Below the pieces are notes generated by a model that was given only the letters and a program-made list of their open reading frames with translations, had not been told where the DNA came from and searched no databases. DNA of 64,000 bases, from contig NZ_RMBX01000004.1 in assembly GCF_003807585.1 (NCBI RefSeq), forward strand, positions 186,001 through 250,000. The letters run 5' to 3'. A program made the translations under genes and the position numbers. Within the stretch, counting starts at the first letter, position 1. Each line of letters starts with the position of its first letter. Positions 45,499 to 53,751 of the stretch are shown piece after piece. Origin of the DNA: Chitinophaga barathri. Its GTDB lineage: Bacteria > Bacteroidota > Bacteroidia > Chitinophagales > Chitinophagaceae.

Positions 45499-46923
45499 TC
45501 AGAACTTTCTGAAATTGTAATTGTATCCCAGCAGGAAACCAATGGCGCTGTAACGGGCCTGGGTAATGGTGGTAGCTCCCTGGAGGAAATTTTCTTCTGC
45601 TATCTTGCTGTAATTGCCGTCCTGTTCTTTGTACGGATCATTTCCCACACTCAATTGCAGGCCGAGGCTGATACTGCTCCTGTTTTTCCGGATAATGCAC
45701 CCACCCACAAGATGGTAGATATTCCAGGAAGTAAGATCAGGTTTGATGCCTTTTTCTTTGGCCAGCGCTTCATCGTAATAGGATTGATTGTTGCGCAGGC
45801 TGAACAGCAATGATATCCGTTCATTCAGGGAATGTTCGTATCCCACGGCGATATTTAAAACGGATTCAGCCGCAGTTTTCACCCGCAGGAAATTATCGCT
45901 GCCCAGGGAGGGGTACAGGTCTGCCGGCCGTACAAAAGCCGCGGGTTTTGCCTGCATGATATCATATATGCCCTCCTGGCCGTTATATTGAATGGCAAAC
46001 GCCAGCAGCGACCGGCGGAAATGGACATTTAATCCGCCGCTTACCGCATAAGGCGACAAATATTTGGTTTTGAGCTTTTCCTGGCGGTCGTTTGCGGTAA
46101 GGTCCTGCCGCCTTCCGTTATATTTGATGGCTGTACCGGTGAGGTCTGCCGCCACCGTTCCTTTACCCATAAAACCCAGCCCCGGCGTGGTAACCGTGAG
46201 GCCCGCATCGAAACGTTTCGTTTTGTAAGCAGCGGCTATTTTGGCTGCATACCTTACATGATAGTAGTTAAAATTCTGTAGGAAAGTGGCTGTGACCAAT
46301 TGCCTGTCGGCATTGTTCAGAAAAAAACGGGAAAGGGTGGCCTTGGTATAATTGGCCGTGCGGACCGTAAAAAGGTTGGTGATGCCGATAGCGAATTTCG
46401 GATTGAGTTTGTAGCCGATGGCTATGGCGGCCGCTACTTCATGTACCGAAGTACTGATACTTTGCTGCCCGATGAATTCTTCATCTCCCGGGCTTTCACT
46501 GTCATCCACGATCTGCTGGAAGCCGTCGAACCGTGCGGTAGCCTTGAAGTCAAAATTCACCGGCGATACAAACCCATACCCTATTTTGAGGCGTGGATTT
46601 TTGGTTTCGAACATCCCGGTAACGAGTAAAGGTATGGTGGCGATGTTACTGCTCTTGAAATCCGCCCGCTGCCCGAGCGCATTTTTAATCTTAATGTTCT
46701 CAACCTGGTAAAGGTTGGCATTGATGGATACGGACGCTGTATCGATAAAGGCAAGTGCCGCGGGGTTGTAATAGAGGGTTGTATTATCGTTTGTGCCACC
46801 TACTACCGCTCCGCCCAGCAGTGCGGACCGGGTTCCGAAGGCCTGCGTCCAGTAATGCGTATCCTGGGCCGGTAAATGAGACACCATGAGCAACAAAATC
46901 AGTAAAAGACCGAGAGCTTTCAT
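45499..46923 (-). CDS. FadL/OmpP1-family outer-membrane channel
   Basis: A 474-residue outer-membrane protein with signal peptide (SHLPAQ) and the family hallmark near the mature N-terminus, GGAVVGGTNDNTTLYYNPAA, where NPAA is diagnostic. The C-terminus ends in an aromatic strand (GYNYNFRKF). FadL-type barrels move hydrophobic molecules such as fatty acids or aromatics through a lateral opening. It begins a three-gene group with a DUF2490 protein and a sulfatase, which could imply a sulfated, partly hydrophobic substrate (inference). Confidence 0.88.
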   Translation of the reverse strand: MKALGLLLILLLMVSHLPAQDTHYWTQAFGTRSALLGGAVVGGTNDNTTLYYNPAALAFIDTASVSINANLYQVENIKIKNALGQRADFKSSNIATIPLLVTGMFETKNPRLKIGYGFVSPVNFDFKATARFDGFQQIVDDSESPGDEEFIGQQSISTSVHEVAAAIAIGYKLNPKFAIGITNLFTVRTANYTKATLSRFFLNNADRQLVTATFLQNFNYYHVRYAAKIAAAYKTKRFDAGLTVTTPGLGFMGKGTVAADLTGTAIKYNGRRQDLTANDRQEKLKTKYLSPYAVSGGLNVHFRRSLLAFAIQYNGQEGIYDIMQAKPAAFVRPADLYPSLGSDNFLRVKTAAESVLNIAVGYEHSLNERISLLFSLRNNQSYYDEALAKEKGIKPDLTSWNIYHLVGGCIIRKNRSSISLGLQLSVGNDPYKEQDGNYSKIAEENFLQGATTITQARYSAIGFLLGYNYNFRKF

Positions 46924-47146
46924 GCGTTGTGTTTAATATGCGACGTATGGATGGACCTGGTACCGTGCGTTTTGCAAATGCTTTGAAAAGCAGGCGCATA
47001 ACAATGACCTCATTCGGGCATTGAATGAAAAATTTCCGCGTGGTAATGTTGTTATGCTTAGTGAGAGTGTAGAAGTAGGCAGTAGGTGCCGTCAACCAAT
47101 AAAAACACTTTTGAAGCCGGTTTGTTCATTTCGGGTTTATTTTTCT

Positions 47147-47193
47147 AAAAAAAGCCGCTGCAGCCCCATGACCAGGTACAAAGGCGCTGCGGC
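47147..47193 (-). terminator. Second, weaker terminator-like hairpin after the sialic-acid operon
   Basis: GCCGC at 47154-47158 pairs with GCGGC at 47189-47193. Further pairs are interrupted by one mismatch and one bulge. On the minus strand the stem runs straight into seven Ts. Confidence 0.45.
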
Positions 47194-47205
47194 AAACGCT
47201 GGTAT

Positions 47206-47244
47206 TAATAAAAAAGCCGCTAACATTTAGCGGCTTTTTTATTA
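47206..47244 (-). terminator. Strong intrinsic terminator of the sialic-acid utilisation operon
   Basis: A perfect 18-base stem (TAATAAAAAAGCCGCTAA with TTAGCGGCTTTTTTATTA) and a three-base loop, about 97 bases after the last stop codon of the operon. Confidence 0.9.
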
Positions 47245-47340
47245 CCTGTACAGAAGGCGGGAGGATATCAACACGGTGGTATCCATACAGGCAAATATGT
47301 GAGGTGGACAGGCAATGGACGCGGTATTCTTTGATAGTAT

Positions 47341-48741
47341 CTACCAATTGTCAGTACGGAAGGAAGAGGCCGGCAAACCTTCCGTATTATATAACTCGCC
47401 CGTGAACCAGTCTTTAAAGGCATACCGGACAGCTACCGGATTTTTTACCTGGTCAGACCGCACGCGGATACCGGTAGCCGTTATTTTGGCCTCCGCAGCA
47501 TGAAAGACCTTATCCTCACCTGCTATCTCAAACAGGGTAAGATCCTTTGCTCCTGCATACAGGCCGTTTTGTGCATGGTCGAAAGTGAGATCAACCGTAT
47601 CCTTGTTTATTTTCATGGACTTGTAAACCGGGCCCTGGAATGGAAGCAGATTGAATCCATAATCCCGTGCCAGCGCACAATAAGCCAGGCGTTTACCGAC
47701 CGTCATTTTGTCCGGGGGGTGGATGGATAATTCTTTCCCGGCATCAGCGGTTACCGCCATAGATGAATTGGGGATCAATTGCAGGGCTTGCAGCTGTGCT
47801 TCCCTGAGATAAGCTGATCTTTTATCGTTGTCGTATTTGAATGGAGCGATCTGTACATAATAAAACGGCCATTCACCACAATTCCAGCGTTTACGCCAGT
47901 CGGCTACCATTGCCTGCATCAGTTGCGGATACTCCTGGTAGTTTTTCCGGTTGGCTTCTCCCTGGTACCATAATACCCCTTTGATACTAAAACCAACGAT
48001 GGGATTGATCATTGCATTATAAAGCACGGCAGGGCTATTCTGATTCAATTTTACGCCATCGCCCGGAGCCGGGACCTTTACCGAAGCAAAGGGCTGTAAA
48101 CCGGCGGCGCTCATCCATGCTTCAATGCGGGTTCCGCCCCAGGATGTGTGAATAATACCGACAGGGACATCCAGCTTCTCCTGGATGATCCTGGCAAACA
48201 GGTAGGCAACTGCGCTCATCTCGCTCACGCTTTCCACATCCGCTTCTTCCCAGGGGAGCACCTTTGCATCGAACTGGGCCCGGTCGGAGGACTGGCGTGT
48301 AACCTGGAACAACCGGATCCTGGAATTCTTCGCGTTCATCAACAGGTCGTTTGACCCTTCAATGGGCTGGTTGCGAAATCCTTTAACGGGCATGGACATA
48401 TTCGACTGGCCTGAGCAAACCCATACTTCCCCGATGAGTATGTTATTCAGCACCAGTTTTTCACCATCGTCGAAAGTGATACTGAAAGGGCCGCCTGCTG
48501 CCGGAGTACTTACCGAAACATGCCAGAGGCTGTCGTTTCCTGCCTGGACAGTATACAATTTTCCATTCCAGCCGGTGGTGATCTTCACCTTCGCGGCGGG
48601 ACGTGCTTTCCCCCAAAGAGCGGCGTTTGTTTTTTGCTGAAGCACCATGTTGTGATCGATGACAGCCGGGAGTATAACCTTGGCGCTGGCAGCCGTATTC
48701 ACCAGCATAAACAGGCCAATGCATGTTATTATTTGTTTCAT
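47341..48741 (-). CDS. Sialate O-acetylesterase family protein (SGNH fold)
   Basis: A 466-residue exported esterase with signal peptide (NTAASA). An N-terminal beta domain is followed by the SGNH catalytic domain: nucleophile block VWVCSGQSNMSMPV and the WYQGEANRKNYQEYP block. The His-containing block reads KELSIHPPDKMTVGKRLA. Family members usually have Asp two residues before this His; here it is Ser, which could alter activity or simply shift the acid residue. Expected role: removal of O-acetyl groups from sialic acids so that sialidase can act. It is the last gene of the sialidase operon. Confidence 0.88.
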   Translation of the reverse strand: MKQIITCIGLFMLVNTAASAKVILPAVIDHNMVLQQKTNAALWGKARPAAKVKITTGWNGKLYTVQAGNDSLWHVSVSTPAAGGPFSITFDDGEKLVLNNILIGEVWVCSGQSNMSMPVKGFRNQPIEGSNDLLMNAKNSRIRLFQVTRQSSDRAQFDAKVLPWEEADVESVSEMSAVAYLFARIIQEKLDVPVGIIHTSWGGTRIEAWMSAAGLQPFASVKVPAPGDGVKLNQNSPAVLYNAMINPIVGFSIKGVLWYQGEANRKNYQEYPQLMQAMVADWRKRWNCGEWPFYYVQIAPFKYDNDKRSAYLREAQLQALQLIPNSSMAVTADAGKELSIHPPDKMTVGKRLAYCALARDYGFNLLPFQGPVYKSMKINKDTVDLTFDHAQNGLYAGAKDLTLFEIAGEDKVFHAAEAKITATGIRVRSDQVKNPVAVRYAFKDWFTGELYNTEGLPASSFRTDNW

Positions 48742-48797
48742 ATGCCGTATTGATTAGTATATTTTTTGTTGCGGTATAACATTTTGAAAAGCCGGTT

Positions 48798-49574
48798 TTA
48801 TCGCTGAAGAAGGATCATTTGTGCCGCGAGGCGCTTGCCCATTTCCGTAGCCGAAGCAGCATCGAAATGGGTTTTGTCTCCCTTGTGAACAAGCCCTTCC
48901 GAACTGGCGACAGCGGTGTTTTTTACTTTCCCGGGCAATTGCCTTAGCTGATCATTCACCAGTTTATAGTTGTCACGGTAGCGCCCCAGCTCGCCGGCAA
49001 CAAAGGGCAGGTTGTTATTTCCGGCCTCCTGCCGCAGGCGGCCGATAAGTGATTCCAGGTCACCAAGGTAGCCGGAAAATTTTTCAATTTTGCTGTTCGC
49101 TTCTCCCTGGTGCCAGATAATGCCTTTGATCACGCCGCTTTTCATGGCTATATGCAGCCTGACTACTGCATCATCATATGCATACTTTTTGGTCGCGGGA
49201 TCCATGGTTGCGGGCTGCCATGATTCGATCGGTGTGCCGCCGACGGCACAGGGGATCAGCCCGATCCGTACGGAAGGGTTGGCTTTCGCCATTTCCAAAC
49301 CAAATGCAAGACCTGGCCCGACTCCTGCCCGGGCTGGTTTATCAAAATGCAGGGGATGCGACGCTGTTACCCATTTATTCTCTTTATCCAGCATCAGCAC
49401 ACCGGGTTGCGAAAGGTCGCGGTATTCGGCGGTGATGATCCCCCGGCCGGCCATGTTGGATTGCCCCACCAGCAGGTAAAGGTGAAAGGCAGGATCCGGC
49501 TGGTCCGGCTTTGAAAATGAAGTTAGCAGCAGCATTGTTGCGAAAAACAAACTTCCGGCTTTTATCCTATTCAT
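48798..49574 (-). CDS. Small SGNH carbohydrate esterase (SASA domain), probable sialate O-acetylesterase
   Basis: A 258-residue exported SASA-domain esterase. The nucleophile block is LLVGQSNMAGRG, followed by the PCAVGGTPIESWQP and IIWHQGEANSK blocks and the C-terminal catalytic His in KGDKTHFDAAS. The CE6-like layout fits removal of acetyl groups from sugars. Unlike the larger esterase just downstream, its catalytic block looks standard. It begins 28 bases after the sialidase stop, within the same operon. The gene pair suggests that differently acetylated sialic acids, or acetyls at different positions, are handled (inference). Confidence 0.88.
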   Translation of the reverse strand: MNRIKAGSLFFATMLLLTSFSKPDQPDPAFHLYLLVGQSNMAGRGIITAEYRDLSQPGVLMLDKENKWVTASHPLHFDKPARAGVGPGLAFGLEMAKANPSVRIGLIPCAVGGTPIESWQPATMDPATKKYAYDDAVVRLHIAMKSGVIKGIIWHQGEANSKIEKFSGYLGDLESLIGRLRQEAGNNNLPFVAGELGRYRDNYKLVNDQLRQLPGKVKNTAVASSEGLVHKGDKTHFDAASATEMGKRLAAQMILLQR

Positions 49575-49602
49575 TGATGTATGTTTAATGATGTACTGTT
49601 TA

Positions 49603-50919
49603 TTAAGGCTCAGGTTGCCCGTTTAGCAGCCATGGCAGGTTAAATTTTTGAAATTCGATGGACCAGTGGCTGTTGGTGGAGGAAGGTGTTTCTTTTTGCT
49701 CCACTAAAGCGCCGATAGCAAAGTCAGCTGTTTTGGTCATGCTGGAGTATCCGCCTTTTCCCAGTGCAGCCGCTTCTTCCGGCGTTATAGTATTATGCAG
49801 CCGCCGGCTGGCATACCAGGTCTGTCCTTCGTTGTAACTTACACGGGCGGTCATATTGTAACGCGTGCTTTCACTGGCTGAATTCAGGAAAATAATACGG
49901 GATCGGTCGCCTGCATATCGTATGATCGAGCCCTGGCAACGCGGATCAGGCAACGCGGCAGCTGGGGTAAATGCTGAAAAGCCCCCTTCGATCGTACCGG
50001 TGGAGATATGGCGCCTTTTGGCATCCTGCCAGGGTGTTCCGCCGGGCCGGTCGTTTCGCATAAGCGTGCCGTCTGTCCGTTCAACCAGGGTGCCTTCATC
50101 CGTTCCCGCGGGAATGATCTGGTAATGCCAGGTTTGCCCATGGTCGTCGCTGTAAATATTACGCCTCCTGGCAGGGATGATCAGGCGGCCGGGTTGGGGG
50201 CCTCCGGTTGTTTGTATACCAACGCCCGGCCCCATAGCATCCCACGTCATCGTGGAAGGTAATAACGTACTCGTTTTATCGACAGGTGTTGCCCAGGTCG
50301 CGCCATTATCATCACTCCATGTTAAAAAGACGCGCCTTTCTCCCCAGGTGTCAACCGGTTCCGTATCGCCGCTGCCGTTTTCACTGTGATCGGCATCGTT
50401 CCATGACATAAAGAGCCATACCCGGCCGGTGTCCCAGTCAACAACTGCCGTGGGGTTACCCCATGTGCCAAGGGTGGCCCCTGCTACAGTTTTGAGTGAT
50501 GACCAGGTTGCACCGTCGTTCAGGGATGTTTTATATACGACGTTAATATTGCCGTAATCGTTGTCACTATCCACTCTTCCTTCGCAGATAGCTATGAGCG
50601 TACCGTTGGTGGTGCGTACGATTGAAGGGATACGATATGCATGAAAGCCGCCGGTGCCGCCGTCAAACAGCTTAATGCTTGTGTGCACTGGCGCCGCCGC
50701 CGCTACATTGGATTGAAGACCGAGCTCGCTGGCGTCGATGCGTTCCGGTATGGCGGTTCCTTTCCGGCAGGCGGAGATAGAAGTGAGGCAAGCGATGGCG
50801 GCGATGGCCGTCATTTTCACATGCGGCAGAAACTTTCGCCGGAAACCGTCGTATAATGGTTTACGCGAAAGGCGTGGAAATGGGGATCGAACGGGGAATG
50901 GATTCAGGTTCTTTTTCAT
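49603..50919 (-). CDS. Exo-alpha-sialidase (neuraminidase), GH33
   Basis: A 438-residue sialidase with a lipobox (ISAC, Cys51) after a long basic n-region. The FRIP-type motif is at 95-98 (YRIP), giving the first arginine of the triad. The catalytic Asp is at 121 in DYGNIN. Four Asp boxes are visible (SLNDGATW, SDDNGATW, SDDHGQTW, SYNEGQTW). The acidic residue in DEGTLVERTDGTL and the Tyr in GKGGYSSM complete the active site. It cleaves terminal sialic acid from glycans at the cell surface. It defines the function of this SusCD locus. A later ATG at 50814 would shorten the signal peptide. Confidence 0.93.
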   Translation of the reverse strand: MKKNLNPFPVRSPFPRLSRKPLYDGFRRKFLPHVKMTAIAAIACLTSISACRKGTAIPERIDASELGLQSNVAAAAPVHTSIKLFDGGTGGFHAYRIPSIVRTTNGTLIAICEGRVDSDNDYGNINVVYKTSLNDGATWSSLKTVAGATLGTWGNPTAVVDWDTGRVWLFMSWNDADHSENGSGDTEPVDTWGERRVFLTWSDDNGATWATPVDKTSTLLPSTMTWDAMGPGVGIQTTGGPQPGRLIIPARRRNIYSDDHGQTWHYQIIPAGTDEGTLVERTDGTLMRNDRPGGTPWQDAKRRHISTGTIEGGFSAFTPAAALPDPRCQGSIIRYAGDRSRIIFLNSASESTRYNMTARVSYNEGQTWYASRRLHNTITPEEAAALGKGGYSSMTKTADFAIGALVEQKETPSSTNSHWSIEFQKFNLPWLLNGQPEP

Positions 50920-50954
50920 GATATTGTTTGTTTAGAGGAGATACAAAACAACGG

Positions 50955-51890
50955 TCAGGGAACTTTAACTTCGATCTCCCGCACAACACTTAACTGGCCT
51001 TCATAACTGGCATTGGAAGCGATAAAGACCGCCTTGTAAGTTCCCGGTGTAGTATAGTTGAACGAATAGCTGCCGAGGGTTGGATTAATGGTGCTCTTTA
51101 TGGCGATGGGCCTGTCAGGTCCCATATCGGTCTTGGTGATCTGAAATGCTTTGCTTATCGCCCACGATTCCGTATGCACATCTTTGTTGATGTGGTTCCC
51201 ATTGAAGCGGATGGCTCCGGAGCTTTCAATAACCGCGCCACGGCCGGGATCAACGATCGCTCCGTCGTTGATGAGGTTCCAGTCCGCTGTAGTAAGCGTT
51301 GCAAGCGAAGTAGCGCCCAGGTCTGTCTCTGATTGCAGCGAAAAGGCACGGATGCGCCAGGTGGAATTGGCCCCGTTCTCTGTTTGCGGTTTGCAGATGT
51401 AGCGGTATGCATAATAAAGAGGCTTCCCATCCACCACAAGATTCCTGAGATCTTTCGTTCCGGACGGCAGGGATGCAGATGCCCCTCTCGTATTCAACAC
51501 ATAGTCACCGGTGATGTCCGTCCATGTCGCTGCATGAATGTTTGTTATGTCATAGGTGCCGTTAAAGTCGGAGGAAACCATGACTGACAACTGATCGTCC
51601 TGCGTTCCGTTGTTAAGCGTGGTGGAAAACGAGGAGAGCAGTGCCTTAACATCCAGGATGCGCCCTTCCCGGTAGGCGTAATCGTTGCCGAGAACGCCGG
51701 GATAAAAGGAAATAACGGCTGCATCGCCGGAGAAGCTGAAGGTGACCTGCCTGACCGCGTTGCCGGCAGAATCGACAATGGAATTGACCTCGTAGCCGGT
51801 TATGCCAAAACCGGGCTCGCTGATACCTTCTTTAACACAGGAAGCAAAGATACCAAGGCAAAAAGCGGATATGATATACTTGAGTCTCAT
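50955..51890 (-). CDS. DUF5017-family surface lipoprotein, accessory glycan-binding protein
   Basis: A 311-residue lipoprotein (lipobox GIFASC, Cys18). Its N-terminal domain carries the DUF5017-like pattern VTFSFSGDAAVISFYPGVLGNDYAY, and a second beta domain extends to about residue 230. A C-terminal PKD/Ig-like module (IKSTINPTLGSYSFNYTTPGTYKAVFIASN) ends in REIEVKVP. It is encoded 24 bases after SusD and before the sialidase, the SusE/SusF position, so a surface sialoglycan-binding role is likely by context. Confidence 0.82.
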   Translation of the reverse strand: MRLKYIISAFCLGIFASCVKEGISEPGFGITGYEVNSIVDSAGNAVRQVTFSFSGDAAVISFYPGVLGNDYAYREGRILDVKALLSSFSTTLNNGTQDDQLSVMVSSDFNGTYDITNIHAATWTDITGDYVLNTRGASASLPSGTKDLRNLVVDGKPLYYAYRYICKPQTENGANSTWRIRAFSLQSETDLGATSLATLTTADWNLINDGAIVDPGRGAVIESSGAIRFNGNHINKDVHTESWAISKAFQITKTDMGPDRPIAIKSTINPTLGSYSFNYTTPGTYKAVFIASNASYEGQLSVVREIEVKVP

Positions 51891-51914
51891 ATTGATCAGT
51901 GTTAGTGAATGATT

Positions 51915-53732
51915 TTACCATCCCGGGTTCTGAACGAGCGCGCGGTTCAGCGACATCTCATTAGTGGGAATGGGGAACAGATAATTTTTCTCTGAAACGT
52001 TGAGGCCCGCTCTTGATTCAAATTTGTAAGCCGAGGCGGCAATCTGGCTGATCTCCGTACCTGCTGCGCGCATCTCGGCGATGAACTCCTGCCAGCGGAT
52101 GAGGTCGCCTTTTCTCAGGCCTTCAAAGCATAACTCCCGGCTGCGTTCATCGTGGAGGAAGGCGCGGAAGTTATTCTGCGAACTGTAATCGCCGGGTTGA
52201 ACATCTGCATCGCCGGGCGTGGTGATCTCCGCGATTGCAACGGCTCCGGTTCCGCTGCCGCCTGTGATCGTAACGGTTGGCGCCGAGGTATAAAATGCAC
52301 CCCGGTCTGTTATGGTGATCGCAGTGATCCTGCCGCCGGAAACCGTCGCGTGTGCTGTTGCTCCGCTGCCGCCACTCCCCGTGATCGTAATTACCGGAAG
52401 GTTTGTAGCGGAGTAACCGCTGCCCCCGCTTGTAACGGTTATCCCGCTTAGATTTTCTCCATGAATATTTTTGCCAAAGGCTCTCCGTCTCACCAGGTTT
52501 ACTGCATCTACAGCCTCGGAGGATGGCATTGCGCTCAGCTCGTTATCCGCTTCCGCAAACATCAGCAGAACGTCTGCATAGCGCAGGATCGGGTAATTGA
52601 TCGGGGTGAAGCTGGTACTTTTAGGCAGTAGTACTTCATACATCCTGCGGTACTTGCCGCAGCTTCGTTGCCAGGTATTGTTTTCCGGCCAGTATTGCTT
52701 TTCAGCATCGTTGGCTCCTCCGTAGATATAGGGTGCAATATTCCAGTCGCGGCGCTCATCGAGCGCCTGGTAACGGTTATAGAAGCGGGGAGTTGCATTG
52801 ATGCGCCCAAGACTGTAGCCGGTGTCTACATTCATACAGCGGATGCCATTGCGGGAGCCGAGACGGCCGCTTTCCGTGTATGCATCTGAACGGTTCCCCC
52901 AGAATTCAACTTCGAAGAGGTTTTCCTTGATGTCATATTTATCGGCCGAAAGATGGATGAATACCTGGCTATAGGAATTATTCAGGGCATGCGCGGCCTC
53001 TGCATCGTCAATCACCTTTTTGGCCCAATCACGGGCGTCCGTATATTTTGACCTGTCATTCAGCGGATAACCAGCCATATAAAGACATACCCGCGCGAGT
53101 ATCCCGCGTACGGCGGACTTGTTTGCACGGCCGCCGAAGCCCACCGTTTTAATAGAGGGGACCAGTATTTCCGCTTCTTTGAGGTCCGCCAGTACCTGGT
53201 TGTAGACCTGCGATAGCGGAGCGCGCGGCCGTTGTGTATCGTCGGGCGACCTGGTGGTGTTTAGGATCAGCGGCACATCGCCCCACATCTGCGCCAGCAA
53301 AAAGTAGTAATAACCGCGAAGGAAAAGGGTTTCTCCTTTGATCACCTTTCTTTTTGCCTCATCCATCACCGGCCGGTCTATATTTTCCAGGAGCAGATTG
53401 GCGCGCCCGATTCCGTTATAGAGCGTTTTCCACGTAGCGGCTACTATCGGGTCTGAGCTGGAAAAATTGTACACCTGCACGCCTGCGGTAACGCCGGCAT
53501 GACCGTACACCCCTTCATCCGTGATATCGAAGTGGTAGAAGGCATTGTCTCCATAGAGATCAGGACTGCCCAGTACGTCGTACACCCCTGTAAGCGCATA
53601 GGTAAGTTCCTTTTCCGTGTTATAGTATGTTTCAGGAGCCAGGAAATCGCTCGGTACGGTTTCAAGGAATTTATTACAGGAGCCCTGGGTTATCAGAGCG
53701 ATTGCCAGAAGTGATAGGTAAAATGACTTCAT
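51915..53732 (-). CDS. SusD/RagB-family lipoprotein with inserted Gly-rich repeat domain
   Basis: A 605-residue SusD-like lipoprotein (lipobox ITQGSC, Cys19). Standard SusD segments include [52 protein letters not shown] and a terminal ALVQNPGW. Between the VNLVRRR and RSRELCFEG helices it carries an extra block at about residues 427-503. This block consists of two ~37-residue repeats with the pattern GxxYxxxPxVTITGxGGSGAxAxA. This insertion is absent from the other two SusDs here. It starts 19 bases after the SusC gene and is its lid. Confidence 0.93.
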   Translation of the reverse strand: MKSFYLSLLAIALITQGSCNKFLETVPSDFLAPETYYNTEKELTYALTGVYDVLGSPDLYGDNAFYHFDITDEGVYGHAGVTAGVQVYNFSSSDPIVAATWKTLYNGIGRANLLLENIDRPVMDEAKRKVIKGETLFLRGYYYFLLAQMWGDVPLILNTTRSPDDTQRPRAPLSQVYNQVLADLKEAEILVPSIKTVGFGGRANKSAVRGILARVCLYMAGYPLNDRSKYTDARDWAKKVIDDAEAAHALNNSYSQVFIHLSADKYDIKENLFEVEFWGNRSDAYTESGRLGSRNGIRCMNVDTGYSLGRINATPRFYNRYQALDERRDWNIAPYIYGGANDAEKQYWPENNTWQRSCGKYRRMYEVLLPKSTSFTPINYPILRYADVLLMFAEADNELSAMPSSEAVDAVNLVRRRAFGKNIHGENLSGITVTSGGSGYSATNLPVITITGSGGSGATAHATVSGGRITAITITDRGAFYTSAPTVTITGGSGTGAVAIAEITTPGDADVQPGDYSSQNNFRAFLHDERSRELCFEGLRKGDLIRWQEFIAEMRAAGTEISQIAASAYKFESRAGLNVSEKNYLFPIPTNEMSLNRALVQNPGW

Positions 53733-53751
53733 GTTGCTATTTATTTAAGAA

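Larger units (their letters stand above)
46924..47340. other. Intergenic region: terminators of the sialic-acid operon and promoter of the FadL-type gene
   Basis: The right half holds two consecutive terminator-like hairpins (47147-47244). The left half (46924-47146) should contain the promoter of the FadL/DUF2490/sulfatase group, but I found no exact Bacteroidota promoter match and no credible gene. Confidence 0.55.

Noticed and set aside
46209..46220. CGAAACGTTTCG, resembling the LacI operator
   Set aside because: It lies inside the FadL-like coding sequence and is explained by the codons for Lys-Arg-Phe-Asp; the flanks do not match the 16-base operator.
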